Assembly (NCBI RefSeq): GCF_017299535.1
Contig: NZ_CP071238.1
Coordinates: 2,232,001 to 2,296,000, forward strand
Origin: Serratia marcescens subsp. marcescens ATCC 13880
Lineage (GTDB): Bacteria; Pseudomonadota; Gammaproteobacteria; Enterobacterales; Enterobacteriaceae
Length of the DNA: 64,000 nucleotides
Direction of reading: 5' to 3'
The notes beneath the pieces are model-generated. The model made no database searches, had not been told where the DNA came from, and was given only the letters and a program-made list of their open reading frames with translations. A program made the position numbers and the translations under genes. This document shows positions 20,728-30,271 of this stretch, one piece after another (positions within the stretch are counted from its first letter, which is position 1; each line of letters begins with the position of its first letter).

Positions 20728-22170
20728 ATGCCGCAGTTCGATAACGCTTACTACCAACAGTTACCTGGTTTCTACACCGCTCTGAATCCAACGCCGCTTA
20801 AGGATGCGCGCCTGCTGTACCATAGCGAGCCGCTGGCGCGTGAACTGGGGCTGGATGAAAGCTGGTTTACTCAGGATAAAACCCCGATTTGGGCGGGAGA
20901 AACGCTGCTGCCGGGCATGCAGCCGCTGGCGCAGGTGTACAGTGGCCACCAGTTCGGCGTGTGGGCCGGGCAACTGGGGGATGGCCGCGGCATTTTGTTG
21001 GGCGAACAGCGCCTGGCGGACGGCAGCCACCGCGACTGGCACCTGAAGGGCGCCGGGCTGACGCCGTATTCGCGCATGGGTGATGGCCGCGCGGTGCTGC
21101 GTTCGGTGATCCGCGAGTTTCTGGCCTCTGAGGCGCTGCACCATCTGGGGATCCCCACCACCCGAGCGTTGACCATCGTCACCAGCCAACAACCGGTATA
21201 TCGCGAGCAGCCGGAACGCGGCGCCATGCTGATGCGGGTGGCGGAAAGCCATGTGCGCTTCGGCCACTTCGAACACTTTTATTACCGTAAACAGCCGGAG
21301 CAAGTGCGGCAGCTGGCGGATTTCGTCATCGCCCATCACTGGCCACAGCTGCAGGATCAGGCTGAGCGTTACCTGCTGTGGTTTACCGACGTGGTCGAAC
21401 GCACGGCGCGTTTGATCGCCCATTGGCAAACCGTCGGTTTCGCCCACGGCGTGATGAACACCGACAATATGTCGATTCTCGGCATCACCATCGATTACGG
21501 CCCTTATGGCTTCCTGGACGACTACCAGCCCGGCTATATCTGCAACCACTCCGATCACCAGGGGCGTTACGCCTTCGACAATCAGCCGGCGGTGGCGCTG
21601 TGGAACCTGCATCGCCTGGCGCAAACCCTGTCTGGGTTGATGACCACCGAGCAACTGCAGCAGGCGCTGGCGGCGTATGAGCCGGCGCTGATGCGCGCCT
21701 ACGGTGAACAGATGCGCGCCAAACTCGGCTTCTTCACGCCGACGGCGCAGGATAATGACGTGCTCACCGGTTTGTTGAGCCTGATGGCGCAGGAAGGGCG
21801 GGACTATACCCGCACGTTCCGCTTGTTGAGTGAGACCGAACAGCAGCAGGTGCAGTCGCCGCTGCGCGACGAGTTTATCGACCGTGCGGCGTTCGACGCC
21901 TGGTATCAGCAGTATCGTCAGCGTTTGCAACAGGAACAGGTCAGCGATGCGGAACGGCAACGGGCGATGAAGGCGGTGAACCCGCGCCTGATCCTGCGCA
22001 ACTATCTGGCGCAGCAGGCGATTGAGGACGCAGAGAAAGACGACGTGGGCCGTTTGCAGCGGTTGCATCAGGCCCTGCTCAGGCCGTTCGACGAGGCGCC
22101 GGAGTATGACGATCTCGCCGCGCTGCCGCCGGACTGGGGCAAACATCTGGAGATTTCCTGTTCCAGCTGA
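20728..22170 (+). CDS. selO: Protein adenylyltransferase SelO (YdiU)
   Basis: 480 residues, close to the 478 of E. coli YdiU. A pseudokinase-fold AMPylator: it transfers AMP (or UMP, as reported for YdiU) to Ser/Thr/Tyr of target proteins. Visible features are the glycine-rich [12 protein letters not shown], the Lys region [14 protein letters not shown], the catalytic-loop-like [13 protein letters not shown] and the metal motif [12 protein letters not shown]. It ends LEISCSS; the penultimate Cys position is selenocysteine in eukaryotic SelO. GGAGG precedes the ATG. It converges with the hem operon across a shared hairpin. Confidence 0.95.
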   Translation: MPQFDNAYYQQLPGFYTALNPTPLKDARLLYHSEPLARELGLDESWFTQDKTPIWAGETLLPGMQPLAQVYSGHQFGVWAGQLGDGRGILLGEQRLADGSHRDWHLKGAGLTPYSRMGDGRAVLRSVIREFLASEALHHLGIPTTRALTIVTSQQPVYREQPERGAMLMRVAESHVRFGHFEHFYYRKQPEQVRQLADFVIAHHWPQLQDQAERYLLWFTDVVERTARLIAHWQTVGFAHGVMNTDNMSILGITIDYGPYGFLDDYQPGYICNHSDHQGRYAFDNQPAVALWNLHRLAQTLSGLMTTEQLQQALAAYEPALMRAYGEQMRAKLGFFTPTAQDNDVLTGLLSLMAQEGRDYTRTFRLLSETEQQQVQSPLRDEFIDRAAFDAWYQQYRQRLQQEQVSDAERQRAMKAVNPRLILRNYLAQQAIEDAEKDDVGRLQRLHQALLRPFDEAPEYDDLAALPPDWGKHLEISCSS

Positions 22171-22174
22171 GATG

Positions 22175-22200
22175 AAAAAGGGCGCCTCATGGCGCCCTTG
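22175..22200 (-). terminator. Terminator for the hem operon, shared with selO
   Basis: AAGGGCGCC TCAT GGCGCCCTT is a perfect stem-loop. On the minus strand it is followed by a T-run, so it mainly terminates hemV transcription; the plus-strand side has only a weak T-tract. Confidence 0.85.
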
Positions 22201-22203
22201 ATG

Positions 22204-22989
22204 TTATTGACGTAGATAGACCTGCGGCAGCGACGCTTCGGGATGATGCACCACGCCGAGATCGGCCTGATACCAGCGGGTGAGAATGTCGGCCTGCAGC
22301 ACTTCCTGCGGCGTGCCGCTCGCCACCAGGCGGCCCTGATGCAACAGCAGGATCCGATCGGCGTACAGCGCGGCCAGATTGAGATCGTGCAGCACGCAGC
22401 AGACGCCCAGCGGCTGTTGGCGCGTCAGCGAGCGCAGCAGGCGCAGGGTGTGCTGCTGGTGATACAGGTCCAGCGCCGAGGTCGGCTCGTCGAGGAACAG
22501 CCAGGCGGGGGACGGTTGCGGCTGCCACAGCTGCGCCAACACCCGCGCCAGCTGCACCCGTTGTTGTTCGCCGCCGGAAAGCTGACGGTAGTCGCGCTGT
22601 GCCAGCGCCAGGCAGTCGGTTTGTTCCATCACCTGTTGGAGCGCCTGATGCTCGTCGCGTTTGCCGTGCGGCGCCCGCCCCATGCTGACCACTTCTTCCA
22701 CGCTGAAGGGAAACGCCAGATCGCTGTACTGGCGCATCACGGCCCGGACTTTGGCCAACTGCTGCGGCGCCCAGTGTTCCAGCGGGCGGTCGAGCAGCCG
22801 GCATTCGCCGCAGTCCGGCGTCAGATAGCCGGTCAGCAAGCGCAACAGCGTCGATTTTCCGGCGCCGTTAGGGCCGATAATCGCCACCATCTCACCGCTG
22901 GCGAGGCTGAGTGAAACGTCGTTGATCAGGCGGCGCGTACCGAGGCTGTAGCGCAGCTCTCGGGCCGTCAGGCAGGCGGCGTTATCCAC
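22204..22989 (-). CDS. hemV: Haem ABC transporter ATP-binding protein
   Basis: 261 residues: Walker [10 protein letters not shown] near residue 38, the Q-loop, signature [16 protein letters not shown] and Walker [13 protein letters not shown] are all present. It energises haem import through HemU and HemT across the inner membrane. It overlaps the 3' end of hemU by 8 bases and is the last gene of the minus-strand hemP-R-S-T-U-V operon (called hmu in Yersinia). A strong terminator follows. The assignment as haem rather than siderophore transporter follows from the receptor and HemS in the same operon. Confidence 0.94.
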   Translation of the reverse strand: MDNAACLTARELRYSLGTRRLINDVSLSLASGEMVAIIGPNGAGKSTLLRLLTGYLTPDCGECRLLDRPLEHWAPQQLAKVRAVMRQYSDLAFPFSVEEVVSMGRAPHGKRDEHQALQQVMEQTDCLALAQRDYRQLSGGEQQRVQLARVLAQLWQPQPSPAWLFLDEPTSALDLYHQQHTLRLLRSLTRQQPLGVCCVLHDLNLAALYADRILLLHQGRLVASGTPQEVLQADILTRWYQADLGVVHHPEASLPQVYLRQ

Positions 22990-23986
22990 CGGTTCGCTCC
23001 CGCTGGCGCATCACCAGCCACAAGAAGTAAGGACCGCCGATCAGGCTGGTCATCAACCCCACCGGCATTTCGGCCGGCGCCACCAGCGTGCGCGCCAGCG
23101 TATCGCTGACCAGCAACAGGCAGGCGCCGCCCAGCGCGGAGCAGGGCAGCAGCCAGCGGTGATCGCCGCCGAGACGCATGCGCACCAGATGGGGCACCAC
23201 CAGACCGACGAAACCGATCACGCCGCTCATCGCCACCGCCGCACCGATCAGCAGGGCGCTCAGCAACAGCAACTGCAGCTTGGCGCGCTGGACGTTCACC
23301 CCGAGATAGTGGGCCTCTTCATCCCCCAACTGCAACAGGTTCAGCCGGCGCGCCTGCAGTAGCGTCAGCAGCGCCGTAGGCAGGATCAGCGAGGCCGAAA
23401 CCGCCAGCGTCGGCCACTGCGACTGGCTGAGGCTGCCCATCATCCACAGCGAGAACTGGCGCAGCTGTTGATCGCTGCTGACGTAGGAGAGCACGCCGAT
23501 GGCCGCCATGCACAGGGCGTTGATGGCGATGCCCGCCAGCAGCAGCCGCGACAGATTGCCGTGCCCGCTGCGGCTGATGCCGTAGATCAACAACGATACC
23601 AGCAGGCTGCCGAGGAACGCCGCCAGCATATGGCCGTACAGCGCGATCGTCACCGGCAATGCCAGCGGCATCACGATGAACAGCGCGACAAACAGCGCGC
23701 CGCCGCTGCTGATACCCAGCAGGCTAGGATCCGCCAGCGGGTTGCGGAACAGTCCCTGCATCACGGCGCCGGATACCGCCAGCGCGCAGCCGATCACCAC
23801 CGCCAGCAGCACGCGCGGCAGGCGGATGTTCAACCAGATGTGCCAGGCGGCGTCGCTGAAAGGTTCGCGCCACAGGGTGCGAAACGACAGCGTCAGCGCG
23901 CCCAGGTTGGCGGCGACCAGCGCCAGCAGCGTCAGCAGCACCAGCAGACCGATGATGGCCAACTGAGGCGAGGTGCGACAGCGCAT
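22982..23986 (-). CDS. hemU: Haem ABC transporter permease
   Basis: 334 residues, a FecCD-family permease with about ten hydrophobic helices and the conserved [23 protein letters not shown] and [15 protein letters not shown] segments. It forms the inner-membrane channel for haem. Its ATG at 23986 overlaps the last base of the hemT stop codon, and its end overlaps hemV by 8 bases, so these genes are translationally coupled. It resembles BtuC at 7358-8365 in family but belongs to the haem operon by context. Confidence 0.94.
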   Translation of the reverse strand: MRCRTSPQLAIIGLLVLLTLLALVAANLGALTLSFRTLWREPFSDAAWHIWLNIRLPRVLLAVVIGCALAVSGAVMQGLFRNPLADPSLLGISSGGALFVALFIVMPLALPVTIALYGHMLAAFLGSLLVSLLIYGISRSGHGNLSRLLLAGIAINALCMAAIGVLSYVSSDQQLRQFSLWMMGSLSQSQWPTLAVSASLILPTALLTLLQARRLNLLQLGDEEAHYLGVNVQRAKLQLLLLSALLIGAAVAMSGVIGFVGLVVPHLVRMRLGGDHRWLLPCSALGGACLLLVSDTLARTLVAPAEMPVGLMTSLIGGPYFLWLVMRQRERTGG

Positions 23987-24816
23987 TACTTTTGCTCCGC
24001 CGCGTGGCGCAGCTTGGCCAGCGCCGCCGGCGTTTCCAGACCGAAGCCCAGCAGCGCCATGTCATCGACGATCAGTACGCGGCGCTGCTTGCCTGCCGGC
24101 GTCAACGCCAGGCCCGGCAGCGTCCACAGCTGCTGTTCGCCGCCGAGGGTGCGCACGCCGTCGGTGGTGACCAGCAACAGATCCGGCGCGCTGGCGATGA
24201 CGCCTTCCTGCGACAGCGGACGGTAGCGGTCAAAGCCCTGCATGGCGTTTTTCAGTCCGGCGGCGGCGATCACCGCGTCGGCGGCGGTGTGTTGCCCGGC
24301 GGCCATCGGCGTAATGCCGCCGTGGCTCATCACGAACAGCACCTTGACCGGCAGCGGAGAGGTGTCGACCGCCGCCAGCTGCTGTTGATAGCGCTCGCTC
24401 AGCTGTTTGCCTTGCTCAACGCGTTGCAACGCGGCGGCGATCACGGCGATTTTCTGCGGCACCGCCTGCAGGGTGGTGTCACCCGGCACGCTGACCACTT
24501 TGACGCCGCTGTCCGCCAGCTGTTTGAGCACCAGCGCCGGTTGCGCCAGCTCGGTCGTCAGCACCAGCGTCGGTTTGAGCGCCAAAATGCCTTCGGCATT
24601 CAGCTGGCGCATGTAGCCGACGTCCGGCAGCTTTTTCACCGCCTCCGGATGCAAACTGGTGCTGTCACGGGCGATCACGTCGTCGCCGGCGCCGAGCGCG
24701 AAGGCGATTTCCGTCACGTCGCCGCCGATCGAGACGATGCGCTGCGCCGCCGCCGCGGTGAGCGGCAGCGCCAGCGTCATCATCAGCGTCAGGCGGCGGA
24801 TCAAGGAAGATTTCAT
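23986..24816 (-). CDS. hemT: Periplasmic haem-binding protein
   Basis: 276 residues from ATG at 24816; the frame extends further upstream into hemS, but the signal peptide starts at [25 protein letters not shown]. Class III periplasmic binding protein: [26 protein letters not shown] matches the N-lobe start of HmuT/ShuT. It accepts haem in the periplasm and delivers it to HemUV. The start overlaps the hemS stop by 2 bases (ATGA). In ShuT/HmuT a Tyr coordinates haem; the exact residue was not assigned here. Confidence 0.93.
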   Translation of the reverse strand: MKSSLIRRLTLMMTLALPLTAAAAQRIVSIGGDVTEIAFALGAGDDVIARDSTSLHPEAVKKLPDVGYMRQLNAEGILALKPTLVLTTELAQPALVLKQLADSGVKVVSVPGDTTLQAVPQKIAVIAAALQRVEQGKQLSERYQQQLAAVDTSPLPVKVLFVMSHGGITPMAAGQHTAADAVIAAAGLKNAMQGFDRYRPLSQEGVIASAPDLLLVTTDGVRTLGGEQQLWTLPGLALTPAGKQRRVLIVDDMALLGFGLETPAALAKLRHAAEQK

Positions 24817-25850
24817 GCGGCGATGTCCTTGGCGGCGAGCGCGGCAACCTGCTCGCGCCACTGGGTTTGTTCCGGCTGGCCTTCGGTGCGTTGGCCATAC
24901 AGCTGCGCAATCTGCGTGCCGTCGGCGGCGAACAGCTCCAGGCTGGTGACGATGCCGTCCTTGGTCGGTTTGCGGGTGATCCAGCTTTCGGCGATGGCGT
25001 CTTCGATCAAGTGCAGCGTGAAGCGGCGGTTGAACACGTTGATCCAGCCTTCCTGCGGCATCAAACGTTCGATCTGGCCGGTGAAGATCTGCACGCAGCC
25101 GCGGTTGCCGACGAAGATCATGATCTCGTTTTGCTGCTGCTGCGCCGCTTCCAGCAACTGCGACAGCGCGCTGTTGTCCACCTGATAGGCCAGATCGTCG
25201 CCGACGGCGCGGAAGGCCTGCTGGCGCGTGAGTTTATTGCGGCTCAGCAGCTGGAAAAACTGGTGAACGTCGGTCATCGCGCGCCATTCAGCGTCGATTT
25301 TGGCATGATCTTGCGTTGTTTCATCAACGGTGTTCGCCTCGACGGGCTGCAGCGTCAGCGCCGGGTTTTCTTCGCTCAGATGGCGTTCCACCAGCGCCAT
25401 CCAGGCCGGCAGATCGGTTTCCTCGGTGGTGTAGACCTTGTGCAGCGCATCGCCCTGTTGGTCGAAGAACTGGATGCTGTGGCGCACGCCGCGTTTGTTG
25501 GTTTCGCTCATGGCGAAAACGCTGGTCCAGTGGTTGAGGAACAGGCGCAGATCCAGCTCGCGCGGGTTGAGGATCAGCCCGGCGTGGCCGTTGAGGTGCT
25601 GGTTGCGGTAGCGGCCCATCTGCTCATGCACCGCATAGCTGTTGCGGGTGATGGATTTGGTGACGCCCACTTGCTCAAGCTCGGTCAGCAGGGTGCGCGC
25701 GTCGGCCTGCAGGCGGCGGGCGTCGTGGACGACGCGGGCGTGCGTCAGCTCCGCTTCGCTGACGCCAAGGATCGCAGCCAGATCGCGGGCGTATTTGCCG
25801 GGGTGATCGATTTTAGCCTGTTGGTAGCGTTCGTATAGGGTGTTGCTCAT
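24813..25850 (-). CDS. hemS: Haem-handling/degrading protein HemS
   Basis: 345 residues of the HemS/HmuS/ShuS family: two homologous halves, each with the family pattern (first half [25 protein letters not shown], second half [17 protein letters not shown] and [15 protein letters not shown]). Family members bind haem in the cytoplasm and are reported to store, traffic or degrade it to release iron. It lies between the receptor gene hemR and hemT, with 66 bases to hemR and a 4-base overlap to hemT. Complete and of normal length. Confidence 0.95.
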   Translation of the reverse strand: MSNTLYERYQQAKIDHPGKYARDLAAILGVSEAELTHARVVHDARRLQADARTLLTELEQVGVTKSITRNSYAVHEQMGRYRNQHLNGHAGLILNPRELDLRLFLNHWTSVFAMSETNKRGVRHSIQFFDQQGDALHKVYTTEETDLPAWMALVERHLSEENPALTLQPVEANTVDETTQDHAKIDAEWRAMTDVHQFFQLLSRNKLTRQQAFRAVGDDLAYQVDNSALSQLLEAAQQQQNEIMIFVGNRGCVQIFTGQIERLMPQEGWINVFNRRFTLHLIEDAIAESWITRKPTKDGIVTSLELFAADGTQIAQLYGQRTEGQPEQTQWREQVAALAAKDIAA

Positions 25851-25916
25851 GCCGGATTCTCCTGCGCTGTAATGCGAACGGCGGACAATCGGGTTGTCCG
25901 CCAGATAGTCAAATGA

Positions 25917-27989
25917 TTACCACTGGTAGCTGACCAGCAGTTTGGCGTTGCGGCCATCCTGCGGGACGCCCTGCGGCGAGTAATATTCTTTGTCGAAGGC
26001 GTTGCCCAGTACCACGGTGGTGGTCATGCCCTGCAGCCGATCGCGGCCCTTGTAGCTCAGATAGAAGTCGTTGACGCCATAGCCGGCTTGTTCGGCCGTG
26101 CCTGTCTCCACGCGCGTCGCGCGTTCGGCGAAGGTGGCGACCCAGCCGGCAGACAGACCGGTTTCGCCCAGCGGCACGTCCAGCGAGCTGGTGACGGTGT
26201 CCGGATTGATGCTGCTTAGCCAGTCACCGGTCGCTTCATTTTTGCCACGGGTGCGGTTGTAAGCCAAATCCCAGCCGAACCAGGGGGTTTTATAGCTGAG
26301 CGTAGCGTCCCATCCCCAGATTTTGGCGCGATCGACATTGGTCGAGAAGGTGGTGCAACTGATGCAGTAAGGGCCGCGCGGACCGCGTCCCAGTTCCATC
26401 GTGACATCGGTGGTGATGTAGTCCTTGGCTTTGGTATCGAAATAGCTGGCTTTGAACTGCAGGCTATCATCGGCCAGCATCAAGTCATCGAAACGCAGAC
26501 CAAACCCGTACTCTTGGGTCTCGTTGGTTTCCGGCTTCAAATTCGGGTTAGGCACCCAATAGTTGGTGATGGTGGTTGGTCCCATTGGAATTGAGAAGTG
26601 CTTGGAGTCGTTGTACATCTCACCCATCGTCGGCGCGCGGAACGCCTGAGAATAGGAGCCGAACAGCATCAGCCAGTCGGTAGGCGTAATGCTGACTGCG
26701 CCGCGAGAGGACCATTTGTCCGCATCCACATCGGCATAGCCGTCGCTTGAGCCCTTGTAATTGTCATAGCGGGTGCCGGCGAGCAGGGTGACGGGCAGAT
26801 CGCGCAGCGTGATTTCGTCCTGCAGCCAGCCTGAAGCGAAATTGATTTTTGCGTGCGGGAAACTTTCGGTAGCGCCGCCCGGCGTTTGCTCCTGTTTGTA
26901 GGCCTCGGTACCGTAGGTCAGCAGATGTGAAGCGAAAGTATCCGCAAACAGACGCGTGCGGTTTTCGAGTTTGGCGCCTTTCGTGGTTTGTTTACGCGCT
27001 TCATCCTCGCTGCCATTGGCGTGAGCGTTAATTTTCACGTCTGAATAATACACTTTCGCTTCCGCATCCAGCCAATCCTGGCCGATCGGCTTCAGTTTGT
27101 AACTCAATGCCGCGTCGCGTTGAATCGTCGAACGATCGGTCATTAAGTTTCCACTGGAGCTGGCTGGGGTTTGCGGGTTTTTCGGCTCCTGGGCGCTGTT
27201 GTTGTAGTAGCGCAGGTTGCCGCTTAGCGACTGGCTATCGTCGATCTTCCAGGTGCCTTTAGCCAGCACGTTGCTGATGGTTTCGTCATTAGGCGCATCG
27301 AAGCCGTTGCCCTGACGAAGATCGCCGACGTCGCGGGTGCCGAACGACAGCAGGCCGTCGAGGTTATCGGTCTTGCCGTAGGCGCTGGCGCCCATGCCCA
27401 GGCTGTGGTCGCCGGTGCCGGCGGTGCCGTAGACGCGGAACCCGCTATCCTGGCCCGGCAGCAGCAGATCGGCGGCATCGACGGTCTCATAAGACACTAC
27501 GCCACCCAACGCGCCGCTGCCGTACAGCAACGCGGAGGGGCCGCGCACGATTTCAATGCGTTTCACTAACGCAGGATCCAAAAAAGTGCCGTTAATATGG
27601 CCGGTATCGGTCCCCTGGCGGATGCCGTCAACTAACGTCAGCACGCCACGTCGGTCGTAACCGCGCATCATGAGATCCTGCCCATTGCTGCGCCCGGAAC
27701 CCGTGACGGTAATGCCCGGCACGCGGCGCAGCATATCGGCGGCGGTGCCTGCAGTTTGACTTTCCGGCGAGTTGCCTTCGATGACCGTGACCATCATCGG
27801 CGCTTCAAAGCTGCTGCGTTGGTTGCCGGTGGCGACCACGGTCATGGTCTCGTCGGCGTTTTTGGCCGCTGCCGCGTTGGAAGAAGTTGTTGTGCTGGTG
27901 TTTTGTGCCAAGGCCACCGTAGGCAGAGCGCAGGCAATCGCTAGACTCAACGCGGAAAAACGCAGCCGGGTGGAAAATATCAGAGGCAT
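25917..27989 (-). CDS. hemR: TonB-dependent haem/haemoglobin receptor HemR
   Basis: 690 residues: signal peptide (cleavage after ALA, about residue 28), TonB box region DETMTVVATG, plug domain (about 60-160, GRSNGQDLMMRGYDRRGVL) and a 22-strand barrel ending in YQW with the aromatic terminal residue needed for outer-membrane insertion. The haem-receptor signatures FRAP (SQAFRAPTMGEMY) and NPNL (NPNLKPETNETQEYG) are both present. It takes up haem across the outer membrane with TonB energy. It follows hemP and precedes hemS. Expected to be repressed by Fur-Fe through the box upstream of hemP. Confidence 0.96.
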   Translation of the reverse strand: MPLIFSTRLRFSALSLAIACALPTVALAQNTSTTTSSNAAAAKNADETMTVVATGNQRSSFEAPMMVTVIEGNSPESQTAGTAADMLRRVPGITVTGSGRSNGQDLMMRGYDRRGVLTLVDGIRQGTDTGHINGTFLDPALVKRIEIVRGPSALLYGSGALGGVVSYETVDAADLLLPGQDSGFRVYGTAGTGDHSLGMGASAYGKTDNLDGLLSFGTRDVGDLRQGNGFDAPNDETISNVLAKGTWKIDDSQSLSGNLRYYNNSAQEPKNPQTPASSSGNLMTDRSTIQRDAALSYKLKPIGQDWLDAEAKVYYSDVKINAHANGSEDEARKQTTKGAKLENRTRLFADTFASHLLTYGTEAYKQEQTPGGATESFPHAKINFASGWLQDEITLRDLPVTLLAGTRYDNYKGSSDGYADVDADKWSSRGAVSITPTDWLMLFGSYSQAFRAPTMGEMYNDSKHFSIPMGPTTITNYWVPNPNLKPETNETQEYGFGLRFDDLMLADDSLQFKASYFDTKAKDYITTDVTMELGRGPRGPYCISCTTFSTNVDRAKIWGWDATLSYKTPWFGWDLAYNRTRGKNEATGDWLSSINPDTVTSSLDVPLGETGLSAGWVATFAERATRVETGTAEQAGYGVNDFYLSYKGRDRLQGMTTTVVLGNAFDKEYYSPQGVPQDGRNAKLLVSYQW

Positions 27990-28083
27990 GGTGCAACTCT
28001 CCGTATGTAATAAAACATATCAATAGATTTGCTGGCTGCCTGGATCAAACGATCGGGGTGGCTGGCGTTTGAGGGTTCTATGG

Positions 28084-28272
28084 TTATTTGGTCAGGATCA
28101 ATTTCCCGGCTTTGGTCTGCCGCAGCTGATAGCGCTGGCCCTGATGGGTAATGAACGCGATGCCGTCGGCGCCGAGCAGCTGTGCGCTGTCGTAGCTGGG
28201 CGGCGCGTTTGCGCTGTGCTCGGTCGGGGCCGCGGCGGCGGGGGTTGGCGTGTTGGCAGTATCCATCATCAT
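28084..28272 (-). CDS. hemP: Haem uptake protein HemP
   Basis: The conserved core is LLGADGIAFITHQGQRYQLRQTKAGKLILTK at the C-terminus, typical of the HemP/HmuP family of small proteins encoded ahead of haem receptors. The frame is open back to 28416, but that part overlaps the Fur box and has no RBS, so a start at the cluster of three ATGs (28272, 28269 or 28266; 62, 61 or 60 residues) is more likely. In other bacteria the HemP/HmuP family acts as a regulator promoting haem-receptor expression. It is the first gene of the hem operon; hemR starts 94 bases downstream. The start is uncertain. Confidence 0.85.
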   Translation of the reverse strand: MMMDTANTPTPAAAAPTEHSANAPPSYDSAQLLGADGIAFITHQGQRYQLRQTKAGKLILTK

Positions 28273-28310
28273 TGTGCTTATAAAACAGATCATTAAATGG
28301 TAATTAATAT

Positions 28311-28331
28311 CAAACTGAGAATCATTATCAT
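28311..28331 (-). promoter_or_regulatory. Fur box of the hem operon
   Basis: Minus strand reads ATGATAATGATTCTCAGTT, close to the Fur consensus GATAATGATAATCATTATC. It is 40-60 bases upstream of the hemP start cluster, as expected for iron repression of haem uptake. Confidence 0.85.
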
Positions 28332-28402
28332 GTGAAGGAAAGGTTACATCAAGGAAAATTTTCTTACCGATGGAACCTTTTTGTCGAACGGACATCCGGC
28401 GG

Positions 28403-28424
28403 CGGGCCGAGCGCACTCGGCCCG
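28403..28424. other. Perfect hairpin between gpx and the hem promoter
   Basis: CGGGCCGAG CGCA CTCGGCCCG: 9-bp perfect stem with 4-base loop, 14 bases after the peroxidase stop (minus strand). No T-run follows on the minus strand, so it is a weak or non-canonical terminator. Confidence 0.5.
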
Positions 28425-28437
28425 TAAAAAAGGGGCG

Positions 28438-28923
28438 TTATTTCAGCAAGGTTTCGATGCGGTCAAACAGGCGTTCGGGCTTGGTGATCGGCGCAAAGCG
28501 CGTCACGCGCTGGCCGTCGGCGGTGAGCAGGAACTTGGTGAAATTCCATTTGATGCGGCGGCTGCCCAGAATGCCGGGCGCGAGGCGTTTCAGCTCATTG
28601 AACAGCGGGTGGGCGCCGGGGCCGTTAACGTCGATCTTGCTGAACAGCGGGAAACTGACGCCGTAGTTGAGGCTGCAAAAATTGGCGATCTCCAGCGGAC
28701 TGCCCGGCTCCTGAGAACCAAACTGGTTGCAGGGGAAGCCGAGCACCATCAGGCCGCGCTCGCGATAGTATCGCCACAAATTTTCCAGCCCGCGGTATTG
28801 CGGGGTGAAGCCGCACTTGCTGGCGGTGTTGACCACCAGGTAAGCGCGCGCCGGGAAATCGCCCAGCGTTTTTTGCTCGCCCTGCAGCGTGACGCAGGGA
28901 ATGGATAACAGAGAGTGAATCAT
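28438..28923 (-). CDS. Glutathione peroxidase family protein
   Basis: 161 residues. The peroxidatic Cys lies in VVNTASKCGFTPQY, followed by LGFPCNQFGSQEPGS and WNFTKFLL, completing the catalytic Cys/Gln/Trp/Asn set. No signal peptide, so cytoplasmic. It is a second member of this family in the window (BtuE at 8411-8962) and is shorter. It stands alone upstream of the hem promoter, transcribed toward it. The second Cys, in the LGFPCNQF motif, might act as resolving Cys in a thioredoxin-dependent cycle; this is inference. Substrate and reductant are unknown. Confidence 0.92.
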   Translation of the reverse strand: MIHSLLSIPCVTLQGEQKTLGDFPARAYLVVNTASKCGFTPQYRGLENLWRYYRERGLMVLGFPCNQFGSQEPGSPLEIANFCSLNYGVSFPLFSKIDVNGPGAHPLFNELKRLAPGILGSRRIKWNFTKFLLTADGQRVTRFAPITKPERLFDRIETLLK

Positions 28924-29028
28924 GCCGGGGCTCCCAGTGCGTTTCGGCGGGTGCTAAAGCGTTGCAATCAGTATAGATGAGCGGGACAGAAGGGAGAAAG
29001 CCGGGGCGGGGCCCCGGTCTATGTTGCG

Positions 29029-30075
29029 TCAGAAACGGCTATCGACCGCATCCGCCAGCATCGCCAGCAACTGTTCGCTGTCGGACCAGCTCAGGCAAGG
29101 ATCGGTGATCGACTGACCATAGGTCAACGGTTGGCCGGCGACGATCTTCTGCGTGCCTTCCACCAGGAAGCTTTCCGCCATCACGCCGGTGATGGCGGCA
29201 GAGCCGGCGCGGATCTGCTGGCAGACGTTGTCGGCCACTTCCAGCTGGCGGCGGTGCATTTTCTGGCAGTTGCCGTGGCTGAAGTCGATCACCAGGTGTT
29301 CAGGCAGATCGAACTCGCGCAGGCTGTCACAGGCGGCGGCGATGTCGCTGGCGTGGTAATTCGGCGTTTTGCCACCGCGCATGATGATGTGGCCATATGG
29401 GTTGCCGCTGGTCTGGTAGATGGTCATCTGGCCATGTTTGTCCGGCGACAGGAACATGTGCCCGGCGCGCGCCGCGCGAATGGCGTCGATGGCGATGCGG
29501 GTGTTGCCGTCGGTGCCGTTTTTGAAGCCGACCGGGCAGGAGAGCGCCGAGGCCATTTCACGGTGGATCTGGCTTTCGGTGGTGCGTGCGCCGATGGCGC
29601 CCCAGCTGATCAGATCGGCGATGTATTGGCCGACGACCATGTCCAGGAATTCGGTGGCGGTCGGCAGGCCGAGCTGGTTCACTTCCAGCAGCAGGCGGCG
29701 TGCCATTTCGATGCCGCGGTTGACCTGGAAGGTGCCGTCCAGCGCCGGATCGGAGATCAGGCCTTTCCAGCCGACGACGGTGCGCGGTTTTTCGAAATAG
29801 GTGCGCATCACGATCTCCAGGCGATCCTGGTAGCGCTCGCGCAGGGCGTTCAGCCGGCCGGCGTAATCGACGGCGGCGTCGAGATCGTGGATCGAGCAGG
29901 GGCCGATCACCACCAGCAGGCGGCGGTCTTCACCGGTGAGGATTTTTTCAATGCGTTTACGTGACGCTGTCACGTTATCAGCGATGGCCGCCGAGATCGG
30001 CAGCTTGTCCGCCAACGCTTGCGGCGTGACGAGGCTGTCGATGCGCGCGGTCCGCAGTTCATCTGTTTTGTGCAT
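29029..30075 (-). CDS. aroH: 3-deoxy-7-phosphoheptulonate synthase, AroH type
   Basis: 348 residues from ATG at 30075, equal in length to E. coli AroH; the frame extends 20 codons upstream but MHKTDELRTARIDSLVTP is the family start. It condenses PEP and erythrose 4-phosphate in the first step of the shikimate pathway. Motifs include VVIGPCSIHD, KPRTVVGWKGLISDP, SQIHREMASALSCPVGFKNGTDG and DFSHGNCQK. Position next to ppsR/ppsA, as in E. coli, supports the Trp-sensitive isoenzyme; ppsA activity supplies PEP. No obvious trp operator was seen upstream; a CRP-like palindrome (30121-30136) was. Confidence 0.94.
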   Translation of the reverse strand: MHKTDELRTARIDSLVTPQALADKLPISAAIADNVTASRKRIEKILTGEDRRLLVVIGPCSIHDLDAAVDYAGRLNALRERYQDRLEIVMRTYFEKPRTVVGWKGLISDPALDGTFQVNRGIEMARRLLLEVNQLGLPTATEFLDMVVGQYIADLISWGAIGARTTESQIHREMASALSCPVGFKNGTDGNTRIAIDAIRAARAGHMFLSPDKHGQMTIYQTSGNPYGHIIMRGGKTPNYHASDIAAACDSLREFDLPEHLVIDFSHGNCQKMHRRQLEVADNVCQQIRAGSAAITGVMAESFLVEGTQKIVAGQPLTYGQSITDPCLSWSDSEQLLAMLADAVDSRF

Positions 30076-30120
30076 GTTGTTCCCTGGAAACTGTTCTTCT
30101 CTGCGGCAGGAGTGCCGGGA

Positions 30121-30136
30121 AGTGATGGCGATCACA
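30121..30136. promoter_or_regulatory. CRP-like palindrome upstream of aroH
   Basis: AGTGA-TGGCGA-TCACA matches the CRP consensus TGTGA-N6-TCACA at 9 of 10 positions. It is centred 53-54 bases upstream of the aroH ATG. Regulation of aroH by CRP is not established knowledge, so this is a sequence match only. Confidence 0.45.
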
Positions 30137-30271
30137 ATAACGCAAAAAGCGCTGAATTCAACCGTAGAGATTGTGTTCTGTTGATCAAAGCCGCGAAAAA
30201 AAGCACAAAAAAATCAGCTGCTGCTGAAATAAACGGCAGGCGGCGGGGCACGGGGCCCCGCGAGGGAAAGA

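Noticed and set aside
20495..20744. Overlapping short frames on both strands before selO
   Set aside because: Neither has an RBS nor recognisable features; mutual shadows in a GC-rich spacer.
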